Shown one piece after another: positions 7,004-14,485 of a stretch of DNA of 14,485 bases. Under the pieces are notes generated by a model. The model did not search any database. It had not been told where the DNA came from and was given only the letters and a program-made list of their open reading frames with translations. Source of the DNA: CAZIKB01 sp964539665 (lineage in GTDB: Bacteria; Zhuqueibacterota; Zhuqueibacteria; Oceanimicrobiales; Oceanimicrobiaceae). Numbering within the stretch: the stretch's first letter is position 1; every line of letters starts with the position of its first letter. Both the position numbers and the translations under genes were made by a program. The stretch spans positions 1-14,485 of the forward strand of contig CAZIKB010000142.1 of the NCBI GenBank assembly GCA_964539665.1, written 5' to 3'.

Positions 7004-8005
7004 ATGGCTATTAATTTAGAGGACACCAGAAAACTTCTAACGGAAGTACGCCAGGAATTACTTGGTAAACCTAATGTAGTAGCAACGGGTATCGGTTATA
7101 AAATTGCCGAAGGAAAGCAAACTAAAGAATTGGCTTTGATTTGCTCGGTGGATACCAAAAAAGCCAAACAATCACTCACTGCAAAGGAACTCATTCCATC
7201 AAGCATACAAAACGTTCCTACCGACGTCTATCCGTCTGGAATTATTTATGCATTACAAGAACCTACCGGCAGGTTTCGGCCAGCTCCTGGCGGCGTAAGT
7301 ATTGGACATGTAAATATTACGGCAGGCACCTTTGGTTGTCTGGTGAAGAAAAATGGGAAACTATTTATACTATCGAATAACCATGTGCTCGCTAATAGCA
7401 ATGATGCATCAATTGGTGATGCAATCCTGCAGCCCGGCCCCCATGATGGAGGACAAAATCCCGCTGACCACATTGCTAAATTAAGTGACTTTGCTCCAAT
7501 TGATTTTGAAGGAGGAGGAAGCACCTGTGCAATAGGAGGTGCTGCCGCAGCTATTTTAAATGGATTATCTGCATTAACTGGCAGTAAAACCAGACTGCAG
7601 TCTACTAGAGCTCAAGCTGCAGACAATCTGGTCGATTGTGCAATTGCAGAACCGCTCAATCCCGCTGATGTAAAAAATGAAATTCACCAAATCGGAACAG
7701 TTACAGGAACGGCTGAAGCTACTTTGGCAATGAGGCTAAAAAAAAGCGGCAGAACTACTGGATTGACTACTGGAAACGTCTTGCAAATTGATGTTACCTC
7801 ACAGGTAAGTTATGGAACAAATAAGGTGGCAACATTTGTTGATCAATTTATGGCAGGAGCTATGAGCCAGGGTGGCGACAGTGGATCAGCCGTGTTGAGT
7901 GAGGATAACAAACTGGTTGGACTGTTATTCGCGGGAAGCACGACCAGCACAATCATTAATCGTATTCAGAATGTATTTCAAGCTTTGCAGGTCACGCTGC
8001 CGTAA
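7004..8005 (+). CDS. Trypsin-like (chymotrypsin-fold) serine protease with an N-terminal regulatory-type domain
   Basis: Probable cytoplasmic serine endopeptidase, 333 residues from this start, with no signal peptide or membrane helix. The N-terminal domain (about 20-85: NVVATGIGYKIAEGK, then SVDTKK, IPSSI and TDVYPSGIIYAL) is the one seen in NAL1-like and related bacterial trypsin-fold proteins. The protease domain follows, with catalytic His127 in LSNNHVLAN, Asp211 in LVDCAIAEP and Ser293 in QGGDSGSAV; all three are intact. A glycine/alanine-rich insert lies about 165-200. The start is set at the second ATG (7004) because GGAGG at 6994-6998 lies five bases before it. The ATG at 6992 has no SD and would add four residues. 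Downstream, past an inverted repeat, is a small protein matching only the N-terminal domain. Substrates are unknown. Confidence 0.85.
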   Translation: MAINLEDTRKLLTEVRQELLGKPNVVATGIGYKIAEGKQTKELALICSVDTKKAKQSLTAKELIPSSIQNVPTDVYPSGIIYALQEPTGRFRPAPGGVSIGHVNITAGTFGCLVKKNGKLFILSNNHVLANSNDASIGDAILQPGPHDGGQNPADHIAKLSDFAPIDFEGGGSTCAIGGAAAAILNGLSALTGSKTRLQSTRAQAADNLVDCAIAEPLNPADVKNEIHQIGTVTGTAEATLAMRLKKSGRTTGLTTGNVLQIDVTSQVSYGTNKVATFVDQFMAGAMSQGGDSGSAVLSEDNKLVGLLFAGSTTSTIINRIQNVFQALQVTLP

Positions 8006-8059
8006 CTTTTTTGCTTAAATCTGAGTTGTCAGAGATATTAATGACTCTGTTGAAGAAGT

Positions 8060-8156
8060 AACCTTCCGAAGGTTTATTTTAATATTAAAGTCCACATATA
8101 GTGTTTACTTGATTTGTCATACTATATACTGTGAGTCAATAAACCTTCGGAAGGTT
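8060..8156. repeat. 97-base nested inverted repeat with two quasi-palindromic 19-base arms
   Basis: AACCTTCCGAAGGTTTATT (8060-8078) is the exact reverse complement of AATAAACCTTCGGAAGGTT (8138-8156), with 59 bases between. Each arm is itself a near-palindrome able to form a 6-7 bp hairpin with a three-base loop. Inside, ATATAGT (8096-8102) and ACTATAT (8121-8127) form a second inverted pair. The first hairpin lies 55 bases after the protease stop and is followed by TATTTT, so it may also end transcription. REP-doublet-like or miniature-element origin are both possible; no target-site duplication was found. Confidence 0.8.
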
Positions 8157-8236
8157 TTCCAGCACTTAATCAACAAAATCATTATAATACTAAAAGCATT
8201 GAGCCAAAATAGTGCTGATGGTGGAATAAGGAAATA

Positions 8237-8464
8237 ATGACAGATCTCATCAATAAAATTCGAGGGATAAAACAAAATAATGAAAATTCCTGGCTGTCGA
8301 TAAATGGCGTGGTTGCCGTCGGCATTGGCCAGATCGCTGAAGACAATATTGGTCTAATCGTCTCTGTTAAAGAAAATGCCAGCAAAATTCGTACTCAAAT
8401 TCCTTATGAAATAGATGGGATTTCAATTGAAATACAGGAAACCGGCGAGATAAAAGCGCTGTAA
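8237..8464 (+). CDS. Small protein homologous to the N-terminal domain of the upstream protease
   Basis: A 75-residue protein without signal peptide or membrane helix. It aligns with residues about 24-85 of the protease at 7004: VVAVGIG against VVATGIG, QIAE against KIAE, LIVSV against LICSV, an IP motif, and a shared terminal G.I.AL. Gaps occur only where the protease has loops. It has no catalytic domain. The ATG follows AAGGA at about five bases. By analogy with propeptide-type inhibitors it could bind or regulate the protease, or compete with its N-domain; this is inference. It may also simply be a stand-alone member of the domain family. Separated by 231 bases containing the nested repeat, it may be transcribed on its own. 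Confidence 0.75.
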   Translation: MTDLINKIRGIKQNNENSWLSINGVVAVGIGQIAEDNIGLIVSVKENASKIRTQIPYEIDGISIEIQETGEIKAL

Positions 8465-8518
8465 TCTTAGCTTGCAATTGAATGTGCCAATATAATGGTA
8501 TTTTAGTTGGTCAAGGTC

Positions 8519-8628
8519 TTAGGGTATAGGGATATAACGAATAAGAATTTAATTAACTTTCGGAACCGCTCAATATTTAAGGGGACACTAACATTCTACC
8601 CTCAATTACTTATGCCCCTATATCCTAA
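8519..8628. repeat. Imperfect 19-base inverted repeat between small protein and radical SAM genes
   Basis: TTAGGGTATAGGGATATAA (8519-8537) and TTATGCCCCTATATCCTAA (8610-8628) match as inverted repeats at 16 of 19 positions, separated by 72 bases. They lie in the 218-base gap before the radical SAM gene. They may be a degenerate repeat element or a regulatory structure. Confidence 0.45.
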
Positions 8629-8668
8629 TAACCTTATTTCCTTATAAATAATGGATAGTCAAGCCAGG

Positions 8669-8674
8669 TATAAT
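8669..8674 (+). promoter_or_regulatory. TATAAT -10-like box directly upstream of the radical SAM gene
   Basis: A consensus TATAAT ends eight bases before the ATG at 8683, so transcription from it would give an almost leaderless mRNA. That fits the lack of an SD before this gene. No -35 box is seen at 17 bases (AAATAA there), so the call is weak. Confidence 0.25.
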
Positions 8675-8682
8675 AAACAAAA

Positions 8683-9993
8683 ATGGCTCACAAATTTAAT
8701 TACGCCAAAAAATTCGAAGGATTTCAAGACCACAATCTGTATCATAAATTAGATTTTGATCTGCAGGATTATATTCGAAACATTGCTTTTAACCATCACT
8801 TTACCTTCCAGGAATTTCGTGAAATTGTGGAAATCTGCCGTGATCTCTCAATTTGGGGTGAAAGAGACTTAAAAGAATGGTGGCAGGTTCAAACATCAAA
8901 ATCCACTTTGACGGGCGCTCAACTAAAAAGTCATCTTTTACGAAATTTACAGGCATATATTAAAAAATTACGAAGATCTCCAAAGGTCTACCCTGAAGCC
9001 GGTATCCCCAGTCCAAAACAGAGAAACAATCAATCGTTCATAACTGAAAAGACTAATAATAAAATTTATGGTATGTGTCCGGTAGCATCCGAAAGAACGG
9101 TTTGCTGTAACCTTCGCACTATTGATGCCGTGGAAAATTGTGTTTATGGTTGCAGCTACTGTAGCATTCAGACATTTTATAGTGATAAGTTCATATTTGA
9201 TAATAATTTTGCCGGGAAGTTAAACACGATTGAATTGGAGCCAGATCGATTTTATCATTTTGGTACGGGACAGTCTTCCGATTCGCTGGCCTGGGGCAAT
9301 CGAAACGGAATTCTGGATGCGCTTTGTCAATTTGCATCCGCGCATCCCAACATCTTATTGGAATTTAAAACGAAGTCCAGGAACATTCAATATTTTTTGA
9401 ATCAGAAAATATCGGATAATGTTGTTTGTAGCTGGTCCTTAAATACCCGGGTAATAATTGACAATGAAGAGCATTTTACCGCCAATTTCCAGCAAAGAAT
9501 ACAATCTGCTCGAGTGCTCGCTGACTCAGGAATAAAAGTAGCTTTTCATATTCATCCAATGGTTTATTATCAAGACTGGGCTAAAGATTATAATAAAGTT
9601 GCCGCAACATTAATGGCCCGGTTTCATCCTCAAGAAGTGTTATTCGTTTCCTTCGGCTCGGTCACTTTAATAAAACCTGTCATTCAAAAGATTCGTGATT
9701 TGGGTCATCCAACCAAAACATTACAGATGGAAATGGTCACTGATCCACATGGCAAGTTAACCTATCCCGATAAAATTAAAATAAAAATGTTTAAAGCAAT
9801 TTACGATTCTTTTCAGCCCTGGCGAAACAAAATGTTTATGTACCTTTGCATGGAAAAAGCCGCAATATGGGAAAAAGTCTTTGGTTATGTTTATGCGAGT
9901 AACGCGAGATTCGAATCTGACTTTGCTTTACATACTATGCGTAAAATACAGTGTCTGAATACAGATCAATTTACCACAGAGCACCACGAATAA
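8683..9993 (+). CDS. Spore photoproduct lyase-like (SPL family) radical SAM protein
   Basis: Radical S-adenosylmethionine enzyme, 436 residues. The [4Fe-4S] cluster motif CxxxCxxC is CVYGCSYC with Cys153, Cys157 and Cys160. The body resembles the SPL family: GTGQSSDSLAWGN (194-206), LLEFKTKS (204-211 region onward), CSWSLNT, then a conserved FHIHPMVYYQDW block near 288-299. An N-terminal region of about 130 residues precedes the core, with extra cysteines at 132, 141 and 142. In Bacillus SPL the H-atom donor cysteine lies in an ACTSD-like motif; here that place reads GQSSD, so the cysteine is missing (alignment by eye). True thymine-dimer repair is therefore doubtful, and the substrate is unknown. 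There is no SD before the ATG. It is apparently monocistronic. Confidence 0.82.
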   Translation: MAHKFNYAKKFEGFQDHNLYHKLDFDLQDYIRNIAFNHHFTFQEFREIVEICRDLSIWGERDLKEWWQVQTSKSTLTGAQLKSHLLRNLQAYIKKLRRSPKVYPEAGIPSPKQRNNQSFITEKTNNKIYGMCPVASERTVCCNLRTIDAVENCVYGCSYCSIQTFYSDKFIFDNNFAGKLNTIELEPDRFYHFGTGQSSDSLAWGNRNGILDALCQFASAHPNILLEFKTKSRNIQYFLNQKISDNVVCSWSLNTRVIIDNEEHFTANFQQRIQSARVLADSGIKVAFHIHPMVYYQDWAKDYNKVAATLMARFHPQEVLFVSFGSVTLIKPVIQKIRDLGHPTKTLQMEMVTDPHGKLTYPDKIKIKMFKAIYDSFQPWRNKMFMYLCMEKAAIWEKVFGYVYASNARFESDFALHTMRKIQCLNTDQFTTEHHE

Positions 9994-10040
9994 CACAGGA
10001 TTTTAAATTACACTCAACCAACGAACTTGATTGATAATTT

Positions 10041-10262
10041 CTACTTTTTGCACTTTTCATGCAAGGTAATAAAATCTGAAAAGTTATTTGTCAAAACTGT
10101 TCTTTCTTGTGATACAGCAAATTCAAATTGCGCTTGATCATCAACTTCATGTGAACTAACAACATCATACCCACGAATCCTAAAATTTTGTGTTAGCGTT
10201 TGACTTAAATTCTCATTTAAATACAGTTGGATGTTCCTTATTTTTTTCTTTTTTTTTGACAT
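10041..10262 (-). CDS. Short PIN-like (DUF5615) protein, probably truncated
   Basis: A 73-residue product resembling the DUF5615 PIN-like nuclease family, often the toxin half of a pair with a DUF433 protein. Visible blocks are IQLYLNENLS (11-20), RGYDVVSSHEV (30-40), DDQAQFEFAVSQERTVLTNN (41-60) and SDFITLH (62-68). Family members are usually about 110-120 residues. This one ends right after the SDF..LHE block, lacking about 30 residues, and looks several residues short around 40. The usual LDED near the start is LNEN, so one acidic residue is lost. I chose the ATG at 10262 because it begins just before the domain; the frame runs further upstream into the debranching enzyme gene. No DUF433 partner is seen. 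It is likely inactive or decaying. Confidence 0.5.
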   Translation of the reverse strand: MSKKKKKIRNIQLYLNENLSQTLTQNFRIRGYDVVSSHEVDDQAQFEFAVSQERTVLTNNFSDFITLHEKCKK

Positions 10263-10328
10263 CTTATTAAATCCATTGAAATTTAATTTCATTTTTCTAT
10301 ATTTTAACAAAAGAAGGAAGAACCACAT

Positions 10329-12548
10329 TTGCGAACAAAAATAATATCCGCCAAAGCTCTGAATAAAAATCACATTCAGATCGAATTTGAAAATAGGGAT
10401 TTCACCGTATCCACAAAAGATGTGACTATTAATGCCGATATTACAATTAACAAGGTTCGAACAAAAGGACGTTCTGTTACATTAGAGACGACTGATTTAG
10501 ATTACCACAATAGTTATTTTATCCAAATTGGAAGATATGGAAACGTACCCATTGATGTAGGCCGGATGCTGGATTCAATTACCTCTGAAAAAACCTTAGG
10601 ATTCTCCGTAGAAAACAACCAAACTGTCTTTAGACTATTTGCGCCAAGAGCAGCCAGTGTCCAACTGGTGATATTTGAAAAACACACCGACAACACCGGC
10701 CGTGAATATGAAATGACCAACGGAGACAACGGCGTTTGGGAATATGGCCTGGAAGGTACATATTGGGGCAAATACTACGGCTTCAAAGTTGACGGTCCGA
10801 GCGATAGCACGGAAATATTCGCACCAGAGCAAATAATTGCTGATCCTTATTCAAAGGCTGTTATCACCAAAAACTCCTATTTACACGAAGCTAAAAGCAT
10901 AATTTTAAATGACCATGATTACGATTGGGAAGGGGACGCACCCTTGAGTATTGACTGGGAGGATTTGGTAATCTACGAAATGCATGTGAGGGATATGACA
11001 GCGCACCCTTCCGCTGATGTCAGCGAAAAAGGCACCTATCGTGGACTGGTAGAAAAAGGCTCCAAAGGCGGCATAAATCATATCTTAGAATTAGGCGTAA
11101 ATGCCGTAGAGCTGCTTCCCTGCCAGGAGTTCGGTAACATTGAAATTCCATTCGAGCAGAATGTGAATGGAGTCACGAACACCTGGAATCCCTACGCCCA
11201 CAACCACTGGGGTTACATGACCTCCTATTTTTTTGCACCAGAATCTTATTACGCCTCCGGCGAAAATTTAACTCCTGGAGAATACTGCGGAGTTCATGGT
11301 CAGCAAGTCAACGAATTTAAGGACATGGTGAAAGCATTCCATAAAGCAGGCATTGCCGTGATTATGGATGTAGTTTACAATCATGTCTCTCACTATGATT
11401 GGAATCCGCTGAAATATATTGACAAAGAATACTACTTCCGTCTGGATTCATCGATGAATTTCATTAAAACCAGCGGTTGTGGCAACGACCTGAAAACCGA
11501 ACGCCCCATGACGCGACGCCTCATTGTGGACAGTATAAAATACTGGCTCGAGGAGTACCACATCGACGGATTCCGATTCGATTTAGCTACCATGATTGAC
11601 TGGGAAACTGTGGAAAGAATCACTGAAGCGGCTAAAAAGATCAATCCTGATGTAATATTAATTGCTGAGCCCTGGGGTGGCGGCAAATACGATCTTGGAG
11701 GATTTTCTGACCGGGATTGGGCTGCCTGGAATGATTTGATTAGAAACGCGGTAAAAGGACAAAATCCGATAGACGGCCTGGGATGGATTTTTGGCCGGTA
11801 TTGGGGAGGAAACAATAAAAATACCATCGAGCGTTATGTAAGAGGCTCGACCAGAGAATACGGCGGTCCATTCGTTAAAAAATCTCACTCAATTAATTAT
11901 CTGGAGTCCCACGATGACTACACATTGGGCGACTTCATCCGAATTGGCTGTGGAGCAGTCAAGCCGGATCAAAAAATAACTGATATCACGGCCAACGCGC
12001 GGTTGACCGACACCCAGATGAAGCTTCACAAACTTGCAGCAGCATTTCTTCTCACCAGCCAGGGGCCGGCTATGATTGGTGAAGGTCAGGAATTTGCTCG
12101 CAGTAAAGTTATTGCATCCACGGGTGTTCCTGATTCCGACGCGGGTCGACTCGATCACAATTCCTACAATAAAGACAATGAAACCAACTGGCTTAATTTT
12201 GGACACAAAGAATTGAATCAGGATCTTTTTGATTATTATAAAGGTTTAATTGAACTTCGAAAGGAGCACCCGTCATTTCGCAGGATGTCTCCTACAGAAA
12301 TCCAGTTCTTGGAATCAACAAGCGATCTCTCTATTGGATTTTTTCTCTCCAAAACACCGTCTGGTGATACAAAAAACTTTGTTCTGCTTATGAACGCCAG
12401 TCCCGATCAACCAGCACAATTTACTTTGCCAAAAGGTAACTGGCAAAAAGTTGTAGATGATAAACGCGCTGGTAGAATTGCGTTTGGGACGGAATTTCAG
12501 GGAACGATCATAATTCCACCTGTGTCGGCTTCGGTGCTGGTAAATTGA
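10329..12548 (+). CDS. GH13 alpha-glucan debranching enzyme (pullulanase/isoamylase-type)
   Basis: Predicted cytoplasmic enzyme hydrolysing alpha-1,6 branches of glycogen or related glucans, 739 residues, no signal peptide. An N-terminal domain (about 1-85, beta-rich) precedes a CBM48-like domain (about 90-195, VFRLFAPRAASVQLVIF). The catalytic barrel shows all GH13 regions: DVVYNH (347-352), GFRFDLA with nucleophile Asp418, IAEPW with acid/base Glu447, and ESHDD with Asp529. NHWGYMTSYFFAPESYY (292-308) is nearer the GlgX/isoamylase version than the YNWGYDP of type I pullulanases. A C-terminal beta domain follows from about 640. The start is TTG: AAGGA lies about ten bases upstream, and no other in-frame start precedes the first domain. 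It converges on the enoyl-CoA hydratase gene with only 18 bases between. Confidence 0.9.
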   Translation: MRTKIISAKALNKNHIQIEFENRDFTVSTKDVTINADITINKVRTKGRSVTLETTDLDYHNSYFIQIGRYGNVPIDVGRMLDSITSEKTLGFSVENNQTVFRLFAPRAASVQLVIFEKHTDNTGREYEMTNGDNGVWEYGLEGTYWGKYYGFKVDGPSDSTEIFAPEQIIADPYSKAVITKNSYLHEAKSIILNDHDYDWEGDAPLSIDWEDLVIYEMHVRDMTAHPSADVSEKGTYRGLVEKGSKGGINHILELGVNAVELLPCQEFGNIEIPFEQNVNGVTNTWNPYAHNHWGYMTSYFFAPESYYASGENLTPGEYCGVHGQQVNEFKDMVKAFHKAGIAVIMDVVYNHVSHYDWNPLKYIDKEYYFRLDSSMNFIKTSGCGNDLKTERPMTRRLIVDSIKYWLEEYHIDGFRFDLATMIDWETVERITEAAKKINPDVILIAEPWGGGKYDLGGFSDRDWAAWNDLIRNAVKGQNPIDGLGWIFGRYWGGNNKNTIERYVRGSTREYGGPFVKKSHSINYLESHDDYTLGDFIRIGCGAVKPDQKITDITANARLTDTQMKLHKLAAAFLLTSQGPAMIGEGQEFARSKVIASTGVPDSDAGRLDHNSYNKDNETNWLNFGHKELNQDLFDYYKGLIELRKEHPSFRRMSPTEIQFLESTSDLSIGFFLSKTPSGDTKNFVLLMNASPDQPAQFTLPKGNWQKVVDDKRAGRIAFGTEFQGTIIIPPVSASVLVN

Positions 12549-12566
12549 TTATTCCCGTAACTCAAA

Positions 12567-13364
12567 TCATTTGCCAGTAAAATGCGGCGGGCGTTTCTCT
12601 AAAAATGCTGTAAGCCCCTCTTTAAAATCCTGACTCTTTTGCGCCACTTCGATTTGGGTGGTGCGTTCTAATTCTGCTTGGGAATCAAATGTAAGCTGAT
12701 AAGACCTTTGCAGCAGCATTTTTATTTTACCGATTGCAAAGGTAGGCGCCTGGGTCAGTTTCAGCGTATATTTCATGACTTCTTCATTCAATTTATCATC
12801 CGGTACGGCTTTATTGATCATACCCAGCCGTTCTGCCTCTGGGGCTTCTAGGAAATCGCCAGTGAAAAAAAGCTCCGCAGCTTTTGCCATTCCGACTAAT
12901 CTTGGTAAGATGTAAGTTCCTCCGGTATCAGGAACCAGTCCGATTTTAATAAATGCCTGATTGAATTTTGCTGAAAGGGCCGCAATTCGAATATCACAGC
13001 ACAGCGCAAGATTCAAACCAGCGCCGCTGGCAAATCCATGCATTGCCGCAATCACAGGTTTGGGTAAGTTTCGAATCGCCATTGCAGCCTGATTTATCGA
13101 TTTTAGCGGGCCCTCAAAAAAATCGGCAGGTTTGCCGCTCTCGACCGCTTGTTTCATGACCTTGATATCCCCGCCGGCAGAAAAGGCTTTTCCTGCTCCG
13201 GAAATGACCACCACCCGTACTTCATCATTAGCAGTAGATTCGTCGATCGCCTGTTTTATCTCATTTATCATGGCTTGATTTAAGGCATTGCGATTCTCGG
13301 GACGATTGAGGGTAAGATGCGCGACATTTTTTTCAATTTTAAAAAGAATGCTTTCGTAGCTCAT
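12567..13364 (-). CDS. Enoyl-CoA hydratase/isomerase family protein (PaaG-like)
   Basis: Crotonase-fold enzyme acting on acyl-CoA thioesters, 265 residues. Oxyanion-hole segments are FSAGGDI (61-67) and HGFASGAG (109-116). The two active-site carboxylates of true hydratases correspond here to Phe138 and Glu164, so the first glutamate is replaced. Asp146 in the VPDTGGTYILPR stretch matches the aspartate used by PaaG-type isomerases. This favours a ring- or double-bond isomerase over a simple hydratase, though alignment was by eye. The ATG has a good AAGGAG. The gene lies 45 bases after the sugar kinase on the same strand, so the two probably share a transcript, although the metabolic link is not obvious. 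Confidence 0.88.
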   Translation of the reverse strand: MSYESILFKIEKNVAHLTLNRPENRNALNQAMINEIKQAIDESTANDEVRVVVISGAGKAFSAGGDIKVMKQAVESGKPADFFEGPLKSINQAAMAIRNLPKPVIAAMHGFASGAGLNLALCCDIRIAALSAKFNQAFIKIGLVPDTGGTYILPRLVGMAKAAELFFTGDFLEAPEAERLGMINKAVPDDKLNEEVMKYTLKLTQAPTFAIGKIKMLLQRSYQLTFDSQAELERTTQIEVAQKSQDFKEGLTAFLEKRPPHFTGK

Positions 13365-13409
13365 TCTTTACTCCTTGTATTTTTTAAGTGGTGAATATTT
13401 CAGAATGAA

Positions 13410-14340
13410 TCACATTTCATGCCAATTTGGTGCTGTCCCATTTTCTTTTAAAAATGTCAACGCTTCTACTTTACTGGGAATCATAGCCCTGCCTCCCAGT
13501 CCGCGGCACTTCAAAGCGGCGACCGCGGAAGAAAATTCTAGAGTCTTTGGCAAAGGCCAATTTTCAAGGAGTCCAATCATAAACGCGCCGTGGAAAACAT
13601 CGCCAGCGCCAGTAGTGTCCACGGCTTCGACGGCAAAAGCAGGCTGGTAATGCTGCTGGTCAGGAGTAGAGCAAAAAGCCCCTTTTCCGCCACCTGTAAC
13701 CACAACAATATTTCCAAATTTTTCCTGGAGAAGCCGGGCCGCCCTTTTCAAATCTTTCATGCCTGTTTTAGATTCAGCAAATTCACTTGAGGTAATGACA
13801 TAATCCGCTAACGCCAGAATGCGGTCAAAGCCCGGAGTGTCGCGCTCAGCATCCACGACTATCGTACCGCCATTTTGTTTAATCCATTTTACAGCGGTAA
13901 ATCCAGCATCCGTATAATAATGATCCAAAAATAAAATTTTGCTGTTTTGGATAACCGGGCGATTCAGGTTTCCTGGATTTAATCTAAATTCTTGCCAATA
14001 CCGGGCAATACGACGCTCGCCGGTCTTTTTGTCTACATGAATGAAGGATACGTGAGGTTGCGCCCCTTCCTCGAAAATGACTTGTCGAATATCGACTCCT
14101 TCTTTTTGAAATTCATCCAGAAGAAACTGGCTGTATTCGTCGCGGCCCAATTTGCCGATGTAGGCTGTTTTAGCGCCCAGTCGTGTAGCTGCGGTCAGAG
14201 CCGTGCCGGTATTTCCGCCACCCTGCTTGGAATAGGCCTCCACGGCCACTTTTTGCCCGGGTTTAGGGTAACTTTGAAACCAATCCCAGGAAATCGACTG
14301 CGCATACTCCGAAGCCGGCAATGTCAAATTGTTTTTGCAT
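13410..14340 (-). CDS. PfkB-family carbohydrate kinase with an apparent N-terminal frameshift
   Basis: Ribokinase-type sugar or nucleoside kinase; the exact substrate is unknown. The body shows KQGGGNTGTAL (sugar-binding side), GAKTAYIGKLG, and the ATP/anion-hole signature DTTGAGDVFHG with the catalytic base Asp in GAGD, so the core is intact. The ATG at 14340 begins a typical first strand, MQKQFDIAGFGVCAVDFLG, in a frame that stops after SKLP. The remainder (KPGQKVAVEAY...) is read one base off. Removing one base from the GGG run at 14266-14268 (CCC on the coding strand) joins them as KLPKPGQKV, exactly as the family expects, giving about 309 residues. Without this the coding frame would have to start at an unsupported TTG at 14327 and lose the first strand. 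It is either a real mutation or a base-call error. No SD precedes the ATG. Confidence 0.82.
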
Positions 14341-14361
14341 AGATAAAAGAGGATGTTAGAA

Positions 14362-14400
14362 ATTATAAATTAAAATAAATACTTGATCCTACAAAGTCAA
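14362..14400 (-). promoter_or_regulatory. Candidate promoter of the sugar kinase/hydratase transcript
   Basis: On the minus strand, TTGACT (14395-14400) is followed after 17 bases by TATTTT (14372-14377). A perfect TATAAT lies slightly downstream at 14362-14367, without a matching -35 box. Either could serve the kinase ATG at 14340. The rest of 14341-14485 shows no gene. Confidence 0.3.
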
Positions 14401-14485
14401 CCTAAAAACCTGTTGATTGTATTTGACTTTTCTAACCTGAATAATTCACAAACTTTAAAAAACAAAAAAATAGCGTCATCGGCAT

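Noticed and set aside
10263..10373. N-terminal extension of the PIN-like ORF (MIFIQSFGGYYF...)
   Set aside because: It lies over the debranching enzyme start, resembles no PIN-like sequence, and the domain begins just after the ATG at 10262.

Overview
The window looks like a chromosomal segment of a Gram-negative, moderately AT-rich bacterium. It carries a periplasmic adaptor protein with MacB-type permeases, an exported histidine phosphatase and bacterial ribosomal protein S21. Most genes have good Shine-Dalgarno (SD) sites, and TTG starts are used at least twice. The family mix would suit an uncultured FCB-type or Calditrichota/KSB1-like lineage, but that placement is an impression, not something proven here.

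Layout. Positions 38-4553 (+) hold a probable operon: an exported histidine phosphatase, a HlyD/MacA-type adaptor and two MacB/FtsX-type permeases, with no ATP-binding subunit in view. A short AT-rich gap with stem-loops follows. Positions 5032-5285 (-) hold rpsU, preceded by a 22-codon ORF whose stop overlaps the rpsU start codon. Positions 5430-6361 (-) hold a short-chain dehydrogenase with a TTG start; just behind it lies a leftover C-terminus of a TIGR01777-type epimerase. A 640-base AT-rich gap leads to a cytoplasmic trypsin-like protease (7004-8005, +). It is followed by a nested inverted repeat and a 75-residue protein that matches the protease's own N-terminal domain.

Positions 8683-9993 (+) encode a spore photoproduct lyase-like radical SAM protein. 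A truncated PIN-like (DUF5615) gene (10041-10262, -) sits divergent to a GH13 glycogen/starch debranching enzyme (10329-12548, +). The right end (-) has a PfkB-family sugar kinase with an apparent one-base frameshift near its N-terminus, then an enoyl-CoA hydratase/isomerase, probably co-transcribed.

How the genes fit together: the first four genes plausibly act at the cell envelope (export, lipoprotein or efflux transport). The debranching enzyme and sugar kinase suggest carbohydrate handling, but they are convergent and not one operon. The most unusual items are the protease/stand-alone N-domain pair with the inverted repeat between them, the upstream ORF coupled to rpsU, the epimerase remnant and the kinase frameshift. 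No CRISPR array, tRNA, rRNA or recognisable transposase was seen.
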